A stretch of DNA of 64,000 nucleotides, taken from positions 15,092,501 through 15,156,500 of the forward strand of contig JALIRH010000014.1 of NCBI GenBank assembly GCA_023055505.1. Reading direction: 5' to 3'. Both the position numbers and the translations under genes were made by a program. Of this stretch, positions 1 through 12,384 are shown piece after piece (position 1 is the stretch's first letter; every line of letters begins with the position of its first letter). The notes beneath the pieces are model-generated. The model ran no database searches and had not been told where the DNA came from. It saw only the letters and a list, made by a program, of their open reading frames with translations. The stretch is from Callipepla californica brunnescens. Taxonomy: Eukaryota; Chordata; Aves; Galliformes; Odontophoridae.

Positions 1-540
1 AGTTTGCAATTTGCATTTGTACTGTAGTGACAGCTGACTGTTTCCATCAGTAGTAGACATTTATATTCACTAAAAAAACAAATACATCAGTAGATCTAGC
101 CCAGCAAGGAAGACTTCCATAACGATAGAAAACGAGTCACTTACTGAAATTATTGCAATAATCTGCAGCTTTGGAGTCTGAAGGCCATTAGATAGCAGAG
201 GTGCAAGTAAATCATTTGAGATGCAGTGATATGTAGTGCCCAGTTTTTCACATTTTGATTCTCTTAACTCCTCTAAGTTGAAGAAATTCTGAAGAGATTC
301 AATAGGAACACATTAACAGGTATAATCTGAACATATGATAGACTCCTGAAGCATGCTTTGAATTTGCACATCTACAAACACACTAAGTGTATACTTGTGA
401 GGGCACAAACCCTCATTTTTTCTTTTACCTGTGTACAGGGATAGTGCATATATACAAGCTGGAGAGACAGAGGCACATGCAAAATACCTCCTAGCACAAA
501 ACAGCCCTTAAAAAAGCAGGGTCAGTGTCTGCTTCATCCC
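1..540. other. Unique AT-rich DNA, no gene seen
   Basis: I see no open frame with protein-like character and no recognisable repeat here. A perfect octamer-type motif, ATTTGCAT, lies at 9-16. One such 8-mer is expected by chance in a window this size, so I infer no function from it. Confidence 0.6.
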
Positions 541-590
541 AGAATCATAGAATCTTTAAGGTTGGAAAAGTGTACTAAGGTCAGTTGTGT
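541..590 (-). repeat. CR1 LINE 3'-end fragment
   Basis: The plus strand starts AGAATCATAGAAT, then TTAAGGTTGGAAAAG. This is the reverse complement of a CR1 tail (CCAACC-type block followed by the ATTCTATGATTCT terminus), so the element lies on the minus strand with its 3' end at the left. Similarity fades after about 50 bases, which means a severely 5'-truncated or decayed copy. Extreme 5' truncation is normal for CR1. No coding sequence remains. Confidence 0.8.
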
Positions 591-1919
591 CATGCCTGGT
601 GGCTCTCTCTGCCTCTCTGTCAGCACAGGGCAGGTTTGCGGTACAGACAGCCAACTTTTGGGCATCTACTTGCTGGCCAGCACACCAACTCTCCCAATAA
701 CATCAGCCATACTATAAGAAGCTTTGCTTTATAGAAAAAGCCACTAAACAAAGTTTTGCCAACACAGTGCTGTTATCAATGGAGTAAGCTATGCTCTCCC
801 CCAGAACCAGCCTGGCAGCTCTATTTTGGAGCATGCAATAGGGCTTGGCCAATTACAGTGGTTGCAGCATTGAGCTTCTTGCTCACTCCCCATTACCAAC
901 CACAGCCAAGCAAGGTGAATCTCAGCTGATGGCTGCAGGCAGAAACTCCTCATCCTGAGAGAACTTTAATACATCATTGCCACAGCTTTGTTAACTCAGT
1001 AGCCCATCACCTTCATTTGCCGAAGTTTTTATTAACAACTATTTGCAACTGTTGCACAAAGTGAGGTGAGAAAATATGATTATTCTGTCAGGAGAGGAGA
1101 GAAGATTGGTCTGGCACAGGTACGAGCAGTGCAGAGAAACTGCAAAGGGAATTTCAAGACGGCAAAAGCAGAAGGTTAGGACTGAAATTCAGTAACTGAA
1201 CAACATGGGGGAACTGGGCAAAATAGCTGCCCATACATCAGCTTGATTTGGCAACTTACATCAATCTTCACCACTGTTTTTTCTTTTTTAATATGTTATT
1301 AAGAGCTGCGGAAAATAACGACAAGTTGCTGTTGTGTCCCGCAGGCAGCTGCCTCCCCCTGATGGATCGCTGCTGCCTCTCACCGCACAAATCACCCAAA
1401 GGCCTGTGGGGGAACATGGGGACCATTCTTGTGGCAGGAAATACCAGGCTAAAAATCCATTTACTTTCATGCTAATAACAGCCTGAGACTGACATTTCCA
1501 AGACATCATCCAGCACAAGCCTCGCAGCCTAAAGCTCTTTGACCAATGTGTAGTGAATTTCAGGGCTTTATATATCAACGTGTTGAGGAATGAGAGTGCT
1601 CACTTCTTTCAAGAAACTTTCCACTTTCCTTCACTACGGCTTTCCCCACTGTGGGCGCTGTTCAGATTCTTGGTATGATTTCTCACCTATGTTCTCTGGC
1701 ATCCTAAACCTAAATGGGAATTTCTTGCTGACTACTTTTACCTTATGGAAAGCGCAGCACCAAGTAGAACATCATCCCCATCCTACAGCAGGATGGTCAT
1801 TCATAGTACGCTCCCCAAAAGGATAAACTGTTCTGAGGCTGTGTGTGATGCAGGTAAAATATTATAGTCAGCAGTGATTATACCGATCCTCTAAACCCTC
1901 CCCACAGTTCCTTACTTAC
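591..1919. other. Unique DNA, no gene seen
   Basis: The stretch just right of the CR1 tail could be older decayed repeat, but I cannot match it to a family. The overlapping short open frames on opposite strands at 1248-1578 have no domain features and look like chance. No RNA gene or array is visible. Confidence 0.55.
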
Positions 1920-2121
1920 AAGAGCAGCACAGATGTGAGCCTTTATAAGCAAGCAGTATTCCAGATGAGCAATGAGATAGAGACTGCATAATCACTGTGA
2001 GAGTGCTGCGAGAGAATTCAAAGCTGTAAAGGGGCTGTTTTGATCTACATAACTGCTTCAGAAAAGGTAAATCTCTATCAACACGCGATGTATAACTCCT
2101 CCAGAACATGTCAGGTGTCAT
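1920..2121 (-). other. Exon-like open frame ending at a GTAAGT donor (unconfirmed)
   Basis: Read on the minus strand, an ATG at 2121-2119 opens a frame of about 67 codons. It runs to a splice-donor-like sequence, CTCTT|GTAAGTAAG, with the intron side beginning at 1919. The frame hits TAA three bases into the donor, as expected if it were an exon. The start lies at the edge of the most CpG-enriched non-repeat patch in this part of the window. Against it, the peptide has no domain or family I recognise, the base before the donor is T rather than the preferred G, and no matching acceptor or downstream exon was found. It could be a first exon of a noncoding transcript or simply chance. Confidence 0.15.
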
Positions 2122-2201
2122 CGGCAGCTCTCAGCTGCGTGCTCTGAGCCTGAGGATAGCGAGGAGTCGTAATGAGTGCACGGGCAGGAGCGCTGAAAGC
2201 G
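2084..2201. promoter_or_regulatory. Small CpG-enriched patch
   Basis: About nine CpG dinucleotides occur in roughly 120 bases, including ACGCG, TCGG, GCGT, GCGAGG, GTCGT and GAGCGC, while CpG is scarce in the kilobases around it. It is too short to meet the usual CpG-island length criterion. No TATA box or initiator stands out. It could be a weak promoter or enhancer core, or the remains of a decayed CpG-rich repeat. Confidence 0.2.
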
Positions 2202-5200
2202 ATAACAACTGAAATCAATGGAGCATGTGCCATTCAAGCAAGTCTGGTGAAATAACATCAAATGTTATTTCAGGTGTTATTACAGCTTTGAATGCAACAT
2301 TTCCTCAAACTGACTTTGCCAAACAAGCCTTTCAGGCATCTCCCCGACCCTACATACAATTAATCCACATTATTATTCAACATACACACAGCAGTTGTTT
2401 GAATTTGCTTTGCTCTCCACTCTTTTCTTCTACAAAAGACAAAAAACAAATTCCTAAATTCAAGTTTGTCCTTTAAGAAAGCATGGAAAAGCAGTGTCTG
2501 TATTTTCTCCTTTGCATAAGCACAGCTTTGCATCAGACATCTATTGCAGTGAGTTTTGTCTGTAGAAGATGCCACCGTGATTCATCGTGCATATATGTTT
2601 ACTATATTTTATAAATCGGGGAAAGTAGGCCATAAATGCTGCTTTATATTTTAAACCGCTGTTCAGAAAAAAAAAAAAAAAAGTTTTTCAAGTAGTGATG
2701 TCAGAAATTCTGATGCTAAATAGTCATATGCTTCCCCTTTATACTGAAAGCTTACACTGCCAGGACAGTAAATCTCCTAAATAATATGGGTACAGCAAGG
2801 AATATGAAGTCCCAAAGTGCAGAAGCAGGCAGATATCAGCATGGTATCCTGATCTGAGCCCTTCTGTGCAGAACAGGGCTCAAAGGCCATTTCCCAGACT
2901 CTTAGGAACAAGAAAAGATCAGCTAGACTTTGTTTTATTGAAGTACAGTAAAAGTACTTTTTAAACATGAATTCTGCTTCATCTGCTGCATTGCAATGCT
3001 GAAGTGAGGCACTGTTTGCCACAGCAGCTGAGGTTTTGCTCCAGGCACAGCCCTTCCCCAGCAGAGGCTGCAGGAGCATCCCAGGCAGCTCGCCAGCCCA
3101 GCAGGGCTATGCTAATGCTGGAGCTGACAGCACCAGTATGCAAGAGGATGCTCATGTCGAGGTTTTTTTCCCTCCTCTTTGTAAATATACATGGACGAAT
3201 CCCCAGACCATCCATGTGGACTCAGAGTTCAGATAAAGGACGTCTCCAAGCCAAGAAGACTCAGTTAAAAGCCTCCTGGTTGACTTTGGGGACTGGAAAC
3301 AACATAACCACCTTACTGCTCCTTGCCTTATGTGATGATTGCATGGGAAAGGAAAATTTTCCATGAGAGGCACCAGTGTTTAAGAACACGGTATAAGCTA
3401 CAGGGAGCTTTACTGATAGTGTTAGAAACACGTTCTGTGGAAGATAGGAGATATCCCACACTGTAAGTTCTACTTGTCTTGTGCACCAAGTAGAAAATTC
3501 CATCTAGGTGACTCCTGACTATGTATGGAGTGTGCACCATGATTCCTCACATACTGCAGCAGTGTTAGTAAGGCAGAATATTCACGTTAACCTTTAGGAG
3601 TAGATGCTAACTTGCAATACGATAAGGAAATCTCAAACTGAGTTTAAAAAAAAAATGTTTTTTGGATTGAGTCTTCAGATTGGCTTTAAAAAACATGTAA
3701 AGTTCACAATTGTATTAATATTACAGGAAAAAAAGCCAGATGTAATTGCAATATAATTTTCAGTAATTTACTTCGAAGAATTTGAAGAAATAAAGTAACA
3801 GAGCCATCCTCTTTAGGCCTCAGATCTCTGCTGCCAATGTGTACATCCACATCACTGAGTAATGTCCAGAATCTCCTTCCCTACTGGAAGGGATGTTGAA
3901 ATCAGCAGATGTGCAAGGTAAACTTAGAAACCCTAGAGGAAAGGGAAAGGAAGCTTGAGCTTACTTCCGTGAAAGCACTAACACTTCAGAAATGTGAAAA
4001 TTCCTTCTTTCTTTGCATCTTTTTCAAACACTAAACTTCAGAACAAAGTAAAACATGCATTTGAATGTGCAAATTGTTGAACATTTGCACAGAAAATACA
4101 AATGTTCAGTGTTGCATCTTGCCTTCAGTAACAAGGCAGCGAAGATACAGGGTACGGGGGAAAAAGTCAAATGCTTAATGATGTGAGACCCAGGAGGGAG
4201 GATGGGGAGAGCTACATAATGCCAATATCACCTTTCTCTCATGAGGGTATGTAGGAAAGATGATTACTGCTGTTCCATTACAAAGACAAAAGGCTAAAAG
4301 AGGTGGTCCTCTGTTATCAATAATTTCCTCCATTCAGTGCAGCCTCCAGCAGTTTTAATTAACATGTTAGACTTCTGCAGCTTATCATTTTCTAATGTCA
4401 GATTATTTCCACATGCTATATTTCTTATTCAAGCGAGAAGTCATTTGTGTCTTAAAAAAAATATGCTATGGATAATACAATGGAGATAAATTCACACAGC
4501 AGAAAGGAAACTAATAAAGTACTGGGTATCACTGGAAAGGAGTCCATGAATACCTGTGTGTCAAACCAGCAAGGAAATAGTTTTAAGTAACATAATAAAA
4601 GTCTTGCCAGCAGCAAACAGTAGAACACCCCTCCTCTCTATGAGATAATTTGCCTGGAGTAGGAAAAGGAAATATTCCTGTAAGCAAAGGTGCCATCAAA
4701 AATCTCCTCAGCAATAGGGGAGGAGATCTGGCTTCTGTTCATGACTTTCCATTACATTATCTCGTTAAACTCAATATCTCAGTCCTTATCACACAAATGG
4801 CTCTAGGGCTTGGGTCTAGAGAACACAAAGATTGCCTCATGCTCCAAGAGAGATCTGATTCACTCACAGCACAACTTCAGCCATAAAAGCAAACCTCATC
4901 TCTGTAATGCAGAACTTTCCTAGGACTTGTCACCAGGCAGCAGGGCGAGTCCCACAGGAGCAAAGTGCGACCAGAGATCTTCCCCATCATCTTCTGCTCT
5001 AACGCGGTGGGGCCAATGTGACTGAGAAACGGAGCAAGTTGGTCACTTAACAGTTACAGAGCACTCTGCTGCATATCAAGTTCCTCCTTGTGGGAGCAGG
5101 CTGTGAGAGGTCATGACGCACATCGGCACTCTTGAGCTCAGTGCTTGCAAGCAGTCACAGCACAGCGATGGAGAGCATCTAAAGGGAGGGCAGCAAAGGA

Positions 5201-5483
5201 CAGGAATGGAGCCAGAGGTACAGGGAAGATACAGCTGGCAGCTGAGAGAAGGGAAATCCAGTACAACTTAGAGGTATTGCCAAGTGGAGATTAGAAAGAC
5301 TACCAGCAGGTCAAGCTGGCCACAAATAATCAGCTATCAGACTTAGTGCAATTACTACACATTTTGCTGTCTGTGAGCTTCTCTACTTGCATGCTTCCCA
5401 GTTCTTTTCTATTCCCAGCACACTACACATCATAAAGGATCATGTCAGCCAACAGAGAGGAATTGGCTTCATTTCCAAGAGCT
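2202..5483. other. Unique DNA, no gene seen
   Basis: This holds an A16 run at 2667-2682 and a more GC-rich patch near 3000-3130 with overlapping open frames on both strands. Their peptides are low-information and mutually overlapping, so I regard them as chance. No repeat family is recognisable up to the old CR1 that starts near 5484. Confidence 0.55.
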
Positions 5484-5680
5484 CTGGTGCTAGATCACCT
5501 CATTAGCAAACGATGGACAAACTAGAGGTTGTTCAGAGAAGAGCAGCACAAAATTGAGGCAGATGGAGGAGGACTGACTTATTATAGAAGATTAAAAGAG
5601 CTCAATCTGCATAGCTTGGTTCAGTGGCGGTGTCAAGGCAACATAGACACTAAATAAACAGATTTTTAAGGGCATAAAAA
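5484..5680 (+). repeat. Ancient CR1-type LINE fragment, interior region
   Basis: The stretch holds, in CR1 order, a GATCACCTCAT block, AAACTAGAGGTTGTTCAGAG with AGAGCAGCAC, an AAAAGAGCTCAATCTGC block and a heavily altered remnant of the segment that follows. These correspond to the late ORF2 / 3' region found in old CR1 subfamilies, here full of small indels and substitutions. The recognisable 3' terminus is missing or decayed beyond recognition. It is far more diverged than the copies at 15.3 kb and 20.8 kb, implying an earlier insertion. No open frame survives. Confidence 0.65.
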
Positions 5681-6497
5681 ATGAAAAATGATGATTTAGA
5701 TTGTAAAAAATGTTGAACTAGAATGAGAAAGGTGAAAATAGAGACAAGAAATTACAGTTGATTCAGAGCTAGCTTATACAAAGCAAGGTTTTGACTACTG
5801 CAGGTATGTTTAACAAGTTCAGCACAGTATGCTGCTGATGAGTTTGGCCTTCAGGAATGCTGTGATGAAGATTTGTTTTAACACCACATAGAAAAGTATT
5901 TATGTTAGTTGACAAAATAGTAGCTGAGCATATACATATAGGTCTCTTCCATGCAAAGTAAACTACCATATATATATCTTTGAGCATCTGAGTCGAAGCA
6001 ATTCCCAGTTCCCTGACAGTCCCAACTTTCTACCTCTCAGCTGAGGTTTGGCTTCATGCCTTCCTGTCTACTTTTATTCAGCAGTTCAAGGTGAGCATCA
6101 AATAAAAATTCATCACTGGCTCCATTCCATGCATTTCTTGTTCGCTTTACGAGGGCTTGGATCAAAGCTTTTTAAAACAAAGGGAAAATCTCCCATCACT
6201 TAGAGAGTTTCAGTTTGGCTCTAAGGCTGTTTCGCTAATTGAACAATGTAGAGATGACTGCTGGAGTTATTCACCAGTTGAGATTTTTCCTGGAGGTCAG
6301 GGCGCCGTGGCACAGTAAGAATTCCAATCTCTGCCAATTCCACTTTTAACATTAAAATCTCAGACAAATGATTTTGAGATGATTACAAGAAGCCAGCCCT
6401 CAGAAAACATCTCAAATTCATGGCAAGCTTGCATTATCAAGTATTCATTTTTAGCACATCTGTTCTATTTAAGAACACCACTGTCAATTTATGGGTC

Positions 6498-6516
6498 TTT
6501 TTTTTTTTTTTTTTTT
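6498..6516. repeat. T19 homopolymer
   Basis: An uninterrupted run of 19 T is followed by GCAG at 6517-6520. Together these mimic a polypyrimidine tract and 3' splice acceptor on the plus strand. The following sequence has no obvious donor within a normal exon length, so I annotate it only as a homopolymer. Confidence 0.9.
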
Positions 6517-9396
6517 GCAGAAAAGATGCCTACTTTGCTTTTCCATTTACAAATTGAGAGCATTTATTGAGCTTTTAGCAGACTGCTAGCACTAAAACAC
6601 TGCAGCACGCATCATATATCATAAAACGTGTGATCAAAGGAGACTGGCTCTTACTAAAGTTTCTTTTCTTCTAATCTTCCCTCCTCAGGCAAAAACCTGC
6701 ATGAATAGATAAGGTAGTCCCAGGAGATGGATGAAACTCTGATAACAAAGATAATGTCCCTTGCACTGATGTTCATTCAGATTTCTCAAAATTTATACAT
6801 TGTGATTAAAGGAAAACAAGGCCTTACTTTCTTCCAGCATCCAAGTATATCTTCCTAACGTATAAGGTTAAAATTGTATTTATTTTTTAATATAAGAAAA
6901 GCGTCATTACCCAATCCTGTAATATTTTATAGTGGAAAAAAATCATACAGGCTTTGGAAATAGCCTTGTTTTGCAATGTGCACAGAGATAAGCTAGCAAA
7001 ATATACAAGACAGCAAGCATGGTCACTGTAATGTATTTTAATATGCAGCTTAAATATCCCACTCCGATAAAACGTTCATAAAACATCTGATGTACTCAAC
7101 AGAAGTGACCGAGGTGGACTTCTTGCTGTTTGCTGAGGAGTGAGAAGATGAACATTTTAGATATTTCTTTACTTCCTTTTTGATTTAAGAGTTCTGAACA
7201 CTGGGCCAGTAACTGTAAGGATGTATTTTGAGAAGCAGCTGGAAGATTTAATGCTCTTTTAAAGATGGAGACTCAAGAGACAAAACCATTGGACTTCAAA
7301 TCCCTGCCAGCAACTTCAATGAATAAATAAATACGTGCCATTTTGCTGTTACCATACCAACCTGATCCAAGGGTGGTATCATTTTTTCCTACATACAGAC
7401 ACAAAGAAAAAAAGCCACCTACTTAAAATAATTACATCATTAACTAGGTGCAAATACCTGTATTTGTCTCATGAGTTGTACAAAGTTTTTCTTGAAGAAA
7501 AGACACAGAGTCAGTTTTTTCAAGGAATTTTTCTGTAGAAGTAAACTGGTGTAGGAGAGAAGGCATTTTGGTCTGTGTAATTTCTGCCCCTGGAGCATTT
7601 CAAGGCCAGGAATGGGCCTCACAAACCCTGCACAGCAGCTCTGATGGTCTGTGGCCAGCCTCCAGCCTGTAACCACACACAAATATACACACAAGGATAT
7701 TTGAATACATCTATGTATGTGCACATGTCTATCAACTAAATTACTCTGTCATTTCCTTGAGCAAATCACTCTCTGTCTCTCTGTATGCCGCAAACACTAC
7801 AAATGCACTGTGAACCACAGGGAGAGAGCAGATTTCTGCTGAGGTCTTCAATAGCTTTCTGGCTCAGCAGGTTCAGTCTTTGAAGGCTCATCTATATTAT
7901 TTCAACAGTCTTTCCTGCACATCACCAGGCAGGCTGCGATCTCTTCTGCTGTTGTGAAAGATCTGGCCTTAGTGTAGTTCTTGCAAACTCAGGCTTTGTG
8001 TAGGGACCGACGTGACTGTGGATGCGAGCTGCAACAAAGCCAGCTCTCATCGAGTATTTCAAATTCTGGTGAGGTGCTAAGTCTGTTCTGATGTGGAAAA
8101 GGAAGAGAAGTGTACCTTGGGGTGGTGTTTTGGGAAAACAAAGAGCTTTTTACTTTTTTTGTGTGTGCTCATATTATCTGTCTGCAAGGAAAGCTGCTTG
8201 TGTAAGAGTATTTGGACTAATTACATAAAGTATCTCCAAAAAAAGTGTTCAGAAAATAATAGATTTGAAAGCCAGAAGGTTAATATGCACATTGATTCTG
8301 AACTTCTCACCATCATGAATTCCCACAGACGAAAATGCAGTCAGGGCTCCTAGTAAAGCCCCAGTGTGATTACGTTATGGAAATGATCACTCAGCGATGA
8401 ATTGATTAAGAGTTCCCTGAACTAGTGTAAATGACTGGTGAAGTAAATAGCAGAATCAATAATCAAGAAACCTGGTATCATTTTTTGTAATTAAGCAAAC
8501 AGACGGAATCTATACATAATTGGTTGCTAGAAATCAGAGGGGTGATTGCAGGCTGTCTGCGTTCTTGGCCCTACCAGCTCGTTCCTGTGCAGGTGTCAAG
8601 GAATGCTTCCTACATACACTCGCTTTAACCTGCTGTTGTTTGCACTCTGCACACAGCATATTTTCATGCACGCCATTGACAGACCTGAGGATTTTGCAGC
8701 TCACTGAACTCATTAAGCACTGAAGTCAGAAATATGCTTGCTATGAGCAGTCAGTATTGTTTTGTCAGAATTCAAGTGGGCCGGTTTTGCACGGCCAATC
8801 CCACAGTGGGAGCCAGGTAGCACACAGTGCTCTGGTGGCAGAGTTCGGCCGTGTGTGATTTTATAGCTCTGTGTAACAGAGATATCTACGAGAAGAAAAC
8901 GTATCCCTGAGGGAAAGAACAGGGTCAAGAGGAGATGTGATAAAAGCCTGCTCCTTTTACAGCAGGCTGAGAAAAGCCATTTCAGCTGCCACATCAAAGG
9001 AAGAAATATGTTCCCTTTTCCAGCAGGTGCTCAGGATGTGAGTACACAGAGATGGGATGGCTGCAGCAACTCCACGGGCAGCTCTGGCCTCCAGAGGGAA
9101 CACGTAACATCAGACCCTATAGCCCATCCAGGGCAGTTCCACAGAGTTTTTGAGGCAGTATTTCAAATACTGAACTAGGAGTGATAAATCAAATTCTCAA
9201 AGCTTGAGCAACGTGAAACCCAACAAGCTGCTATAAGGTGTTAAAACTAGATGGCTTTAGAGATGTGCTTTAGTTGTGCTCCTATGCACCTTGAAAAAGG
9301 TTTGAAATTACCTACTTTGATGAAGTCAATTTAAAACATGAAATCAGGGCCCGATATCTCTGTAAAACTTCTTGCTTTCACCAAGACTGCACTTCA

Positions 9397-9420
9397 GTTT
9401 TTCACAAAGTTTTTCACAAA
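9397..9420. repeat. 12-bp perfect tandem duplication
   Basis: The unit GTTTTTCACAAA occurs twice head to tail with no mismatch. Two copies only; replication slippage is the simplest explanation. Confidence 0.9.
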
Positions 9421-11268
9421 AGAAGTTGTAATTCAGTCTGACAAACAGCACCTATAGCATGTATACTCTGAGATGACCGTTCTGCTTTGCTCATATTGAA
9501 GTGGTTTTCCCCTTGTCAGTTTTTAGAGGATCAGAACCAGTTCTTGAAATATTGATCCTACTTAATGAGCTTTCGGAATGCATTTTGCTTACAGAGCTAT
9601 TTCCCTAATGGCTCCATTCCCATAGGCAAAGATTGTGGAATAAAAAATTTTGTTACAGTGATCTACACCTTAACACAGGGGAAACTTAGGGAAAGCAAGG
9701 CAACAGCAGATGTGTATGCAGTTCTGCTGAGTTGAATGCCAGCAGGGCTTAGGGAGGCTTTGTGTATGCTTTTTCACTGCCTCCCATTTTCACTTTGTCT
9801 TTAAGTCATGGATGAGCAACGGCATGGTACCCAACAGGAATTAAAGCTCCTTGGAGAATGATTTTGAATGATGGGGTGGGGGGAGGAAATACGGAAATGC
9901 TCAGCTGCTTTCCCCATATGGCTGTCACTGCAGATCTACTGCTCAAAGTAGAAACAAAAGGTAGAGTACAGAACATGGTGCATTGTGGAGAAAAAAAGCT
10001 AAATTCCACCTTCGGTTCTGCACTGAGTCATGTTACACTGAGGCCCCATAATCACAGCCTAATGGGATCTCCCACTGCTGGGCCACGTCTGCACAGGGAA
10101 TTCCCACAGATCAGAGATGTCCTTGATGCAGTCCCCAACTAACAGTGGAAAACAAACAAGTATTTTTAGGATGGAGTCCAAAGCCGACTGCTGTTCTAAT
10201 CTAGTTTTGGAAAGTGCTCCACATAATACAGTTTAAACCAAGCTTCAAAGTCATAAAGCAGCCATAAAACCAGCCATAAAGACAGAAGCTTTTAACAAGG
10301 GCGGTGTTTTATGAAGTTGGCTGGCCCTTCACTTCCAGCTGAAATCCACCAGATGGCTCAGGGAAGAGGCTTGTTTCACAAAAACTGAGATTTCAGGCTC
10401 CCAGGGTTAAAACACTGACTTCTGGTGGAATAAATAAAGACAGCTGAAAAAAACACAGCTTCACTGCCACCTCAATGCTCCTGCTCGCTGCTGGCACGCT
10501 GCTAAAAGAGCACATCCTGCAACATGCGGTTTGCAAATCTGTCCTTGGTCTCATCACTTCCCATTCCAAAGCTATTTAAACAGAATATCACAATTGATAG
10601 AGAGTACATTTTAGGAAATATATGGAGAAAACTGGGAAATTTCTCTCCTGAGAGATGTTATCTTGACTAAAAATAATATGCAAATGATTGTATAATTTAT
10701 CACATAGTTTGATTAGAATTTTGGATTGAAAAACTAGCATAGCAACTTCTGCAACTTAGATGTGGAATTTTTACCTGAGCAGTTAGAGCACATCGTGAGA
10801 ACAGCAGTATTTTCTATATGCAAACAATTTTAATCACTTAAATATACAAAATATTATTTTGCGATGGTTATCAGCAGTTTTGAAAAATGGCTTTGAATCT
10901 CAGCAGCAAAAACAAAACCAGAGGTGTGACAGGGAAAGAGAATCCATCTTATTGCAAAAGAATAAGCCACAGGATGGACAGAATGAAGGATAGATAGAGA
11001 AGGAATTCATTTGTTTGTACTTTCTGGATGACAAGGGGACTGCCTCACTTGGCTGTAAGGAATAAAGCAGAAGTGCTAAGAGGGAAAAAAGACAAGAATA
11101 CGTCTAAGAGTTCTGAAACAGACTGCCTGGACTTAGATCCATTGTGATTGATGGGTGCTTGTGCAATCATCACTTTCAATAATAGGACATCAGCAGGAAA
11201 ACCTACAACACTATAATACCCATTCAGAGAACAAATTGCTATTGAATGTGAAACTTGGAATATATGCA

Positions 11269-11303
11269 AATAAAATACAATAAAAAAAAAAAAAAAAAAA
11301 AAA
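11269..11303 (+). repeat. AATAAA plus A22 run, possible retroposon tail
   Basis: AATAAA at 11269-11274 is followed within eight bases by a run of 22 A at 11282-11303. This layout can mark the end of a retroposed mRNA. The upstream 300 bases contain no coding-like frame on the plus strand and I could not identify target-site duplications. A simple A-rich expansion is equally plausible. Confidence 0.35.
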
Positions 11304-12026
11304 CAACCAAAGACCAAAAAACAGGCAGCAGCTGTGACCCTTAAGGCTATTAGCTTTGTATGAAACAGAAAAAAAAAACAAGCCTAAAAATGCTCTGCAC
11401 AGCAAAGGATAGGAAACATTCTTCAGTCTACACTCCCTACAGCCCTTCCTTGTTGTCCTGGCCACAGAAATTCACAATATATTTCCAGAAACAGTACTAA
11501 AAAGATGGCATTATACTGAGCTATCTGAGTCCTGTTAACTTCACAAAAGCAAATTTTGCCCATATCCATCTTTTTTAGCCACAGACAGGCCCTTGTACTT
11601 ATAATGAACGAGTGTTTTTGTTCAAAATGTGCTTTATTGATTAGCCACTTTATTCAAGAGCATCATCAGGAACTCATCTACTTATTAATTCCAGCTTTAT
11701 AAGTTATCTCAACACTCTCCCCTAGGCACCAGTTCTTCCTCAGGCATATCTGTCATTTCTGTCAAGTACCTCCAATTAATTGGCAAGAGAAATTGGGAAG
11801 AACTGAATCTGGAAAAATGACTTTGGCATGGGCTTACAAATTACATCAGGTTATGAGAACATGGACACAGTCTATAAGAAGTCAAATACGTTGCAAAGAA
11901 AACATTAAAAAAATAGTACAACACATAGTGCAAAACCAGACTGAGGGACTTGCACCTCATAACAGTGAGAGTAGAAATGTAGAAAGATTAAAAGCATTAG
12001 GCAACATCAATTAAATTAGAGATGAC

Positions 12027-12269
12027 ATCATAGATTCATAGATTCATTAGGTTGGAAAGGACCTACAAGATCATCTAGTCCAACCATCCTCACACCACCA
12101 TCCCTAACCACCAAGCTACTAAATCAAATCCCTTAGCACCTCATCTAAATGCTTCTTGAACAGCGCTAGGGACGGTGCCTCAACCACCTCTCTAGGCAGA
12201 CCATTCCAGTGCCTGACCACTCTCTCAGAGAAAAAATATTTCCGCAAATCTAATCTAAATCTTCCCTGG
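12027..12269 (-). repeat. CR1 LINE 3' region
   Basis: The plus strand begins CATAGATTCATAGATTC, then TTAGGTTGGAAAGGACCTAC and AAGATCATCTAGTCCAACC. It continues through a CATTCCAGTGCCTGACCAC block and a CTCAGAGAAAAAATATTTCC block. This is the reverse complement of the last ~240 bases of CR1, intact up to a 5' truncation near 12269. It is one of the best preserved copies in the window. It lies on the minus strand and contains no open frame, as expected for the CR1 3' region. Confidence 0.95.
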
Positions 12270-12345
12270 AATCATAGCATTGCTTAGCTCTCTGGGCATC
12301 TAGAGTTGGGAGTGATCTTTAGATCTCATCTGCTCTGGGATGAGA
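12270..12345 (-). repeat. Second, decayed CR1 3'-tail abutting the first
   Basis: Directly at the truncation point of the preceding copy the sequence restarts with AATCATAGCATTGCTTAGC and continues with GAGTTGGGAGTGATCTTTAG and ATCTCATCT. This resembles another minus-strand CR1 end (AATCATAGAAT ... GGTTGGAAGGGATCTTTA ... ATCATCT) with many substitutions. It suggests that the 12027-12269 copy inserted next to or into an older one. Confidence 0.5.
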
Positions 12346-12384
12346 CAGTATATTTTAACTGTTTTGTGTTTCTGTTGTACTGTG

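Larger units (their letters stand above)
5681..12026. other. Unique AT-rich DNA with simple repeats, no gene seen
   Basis: Notable items are a T19 run followed by GCAG at 6498-6520 (an acceptor-like motif with no supporting exon), a perfect 12-bp tandem duplication at 9397-9420, an imperfect three-unit CATAAA-containing repeat at 10252-10285, and an AATAAA followed by A22 at 11269-11303. Short open frames are scattered on both strands without protein-like features. No CR1 was recognised. Confidence 0.55.

Noticed and set aside
6498..6520. T19 plus GCAG as a 3' splice site
   Set aside because: No coding-like frame or donor follows within exon distance; homopolymers next to AG are common in this window.
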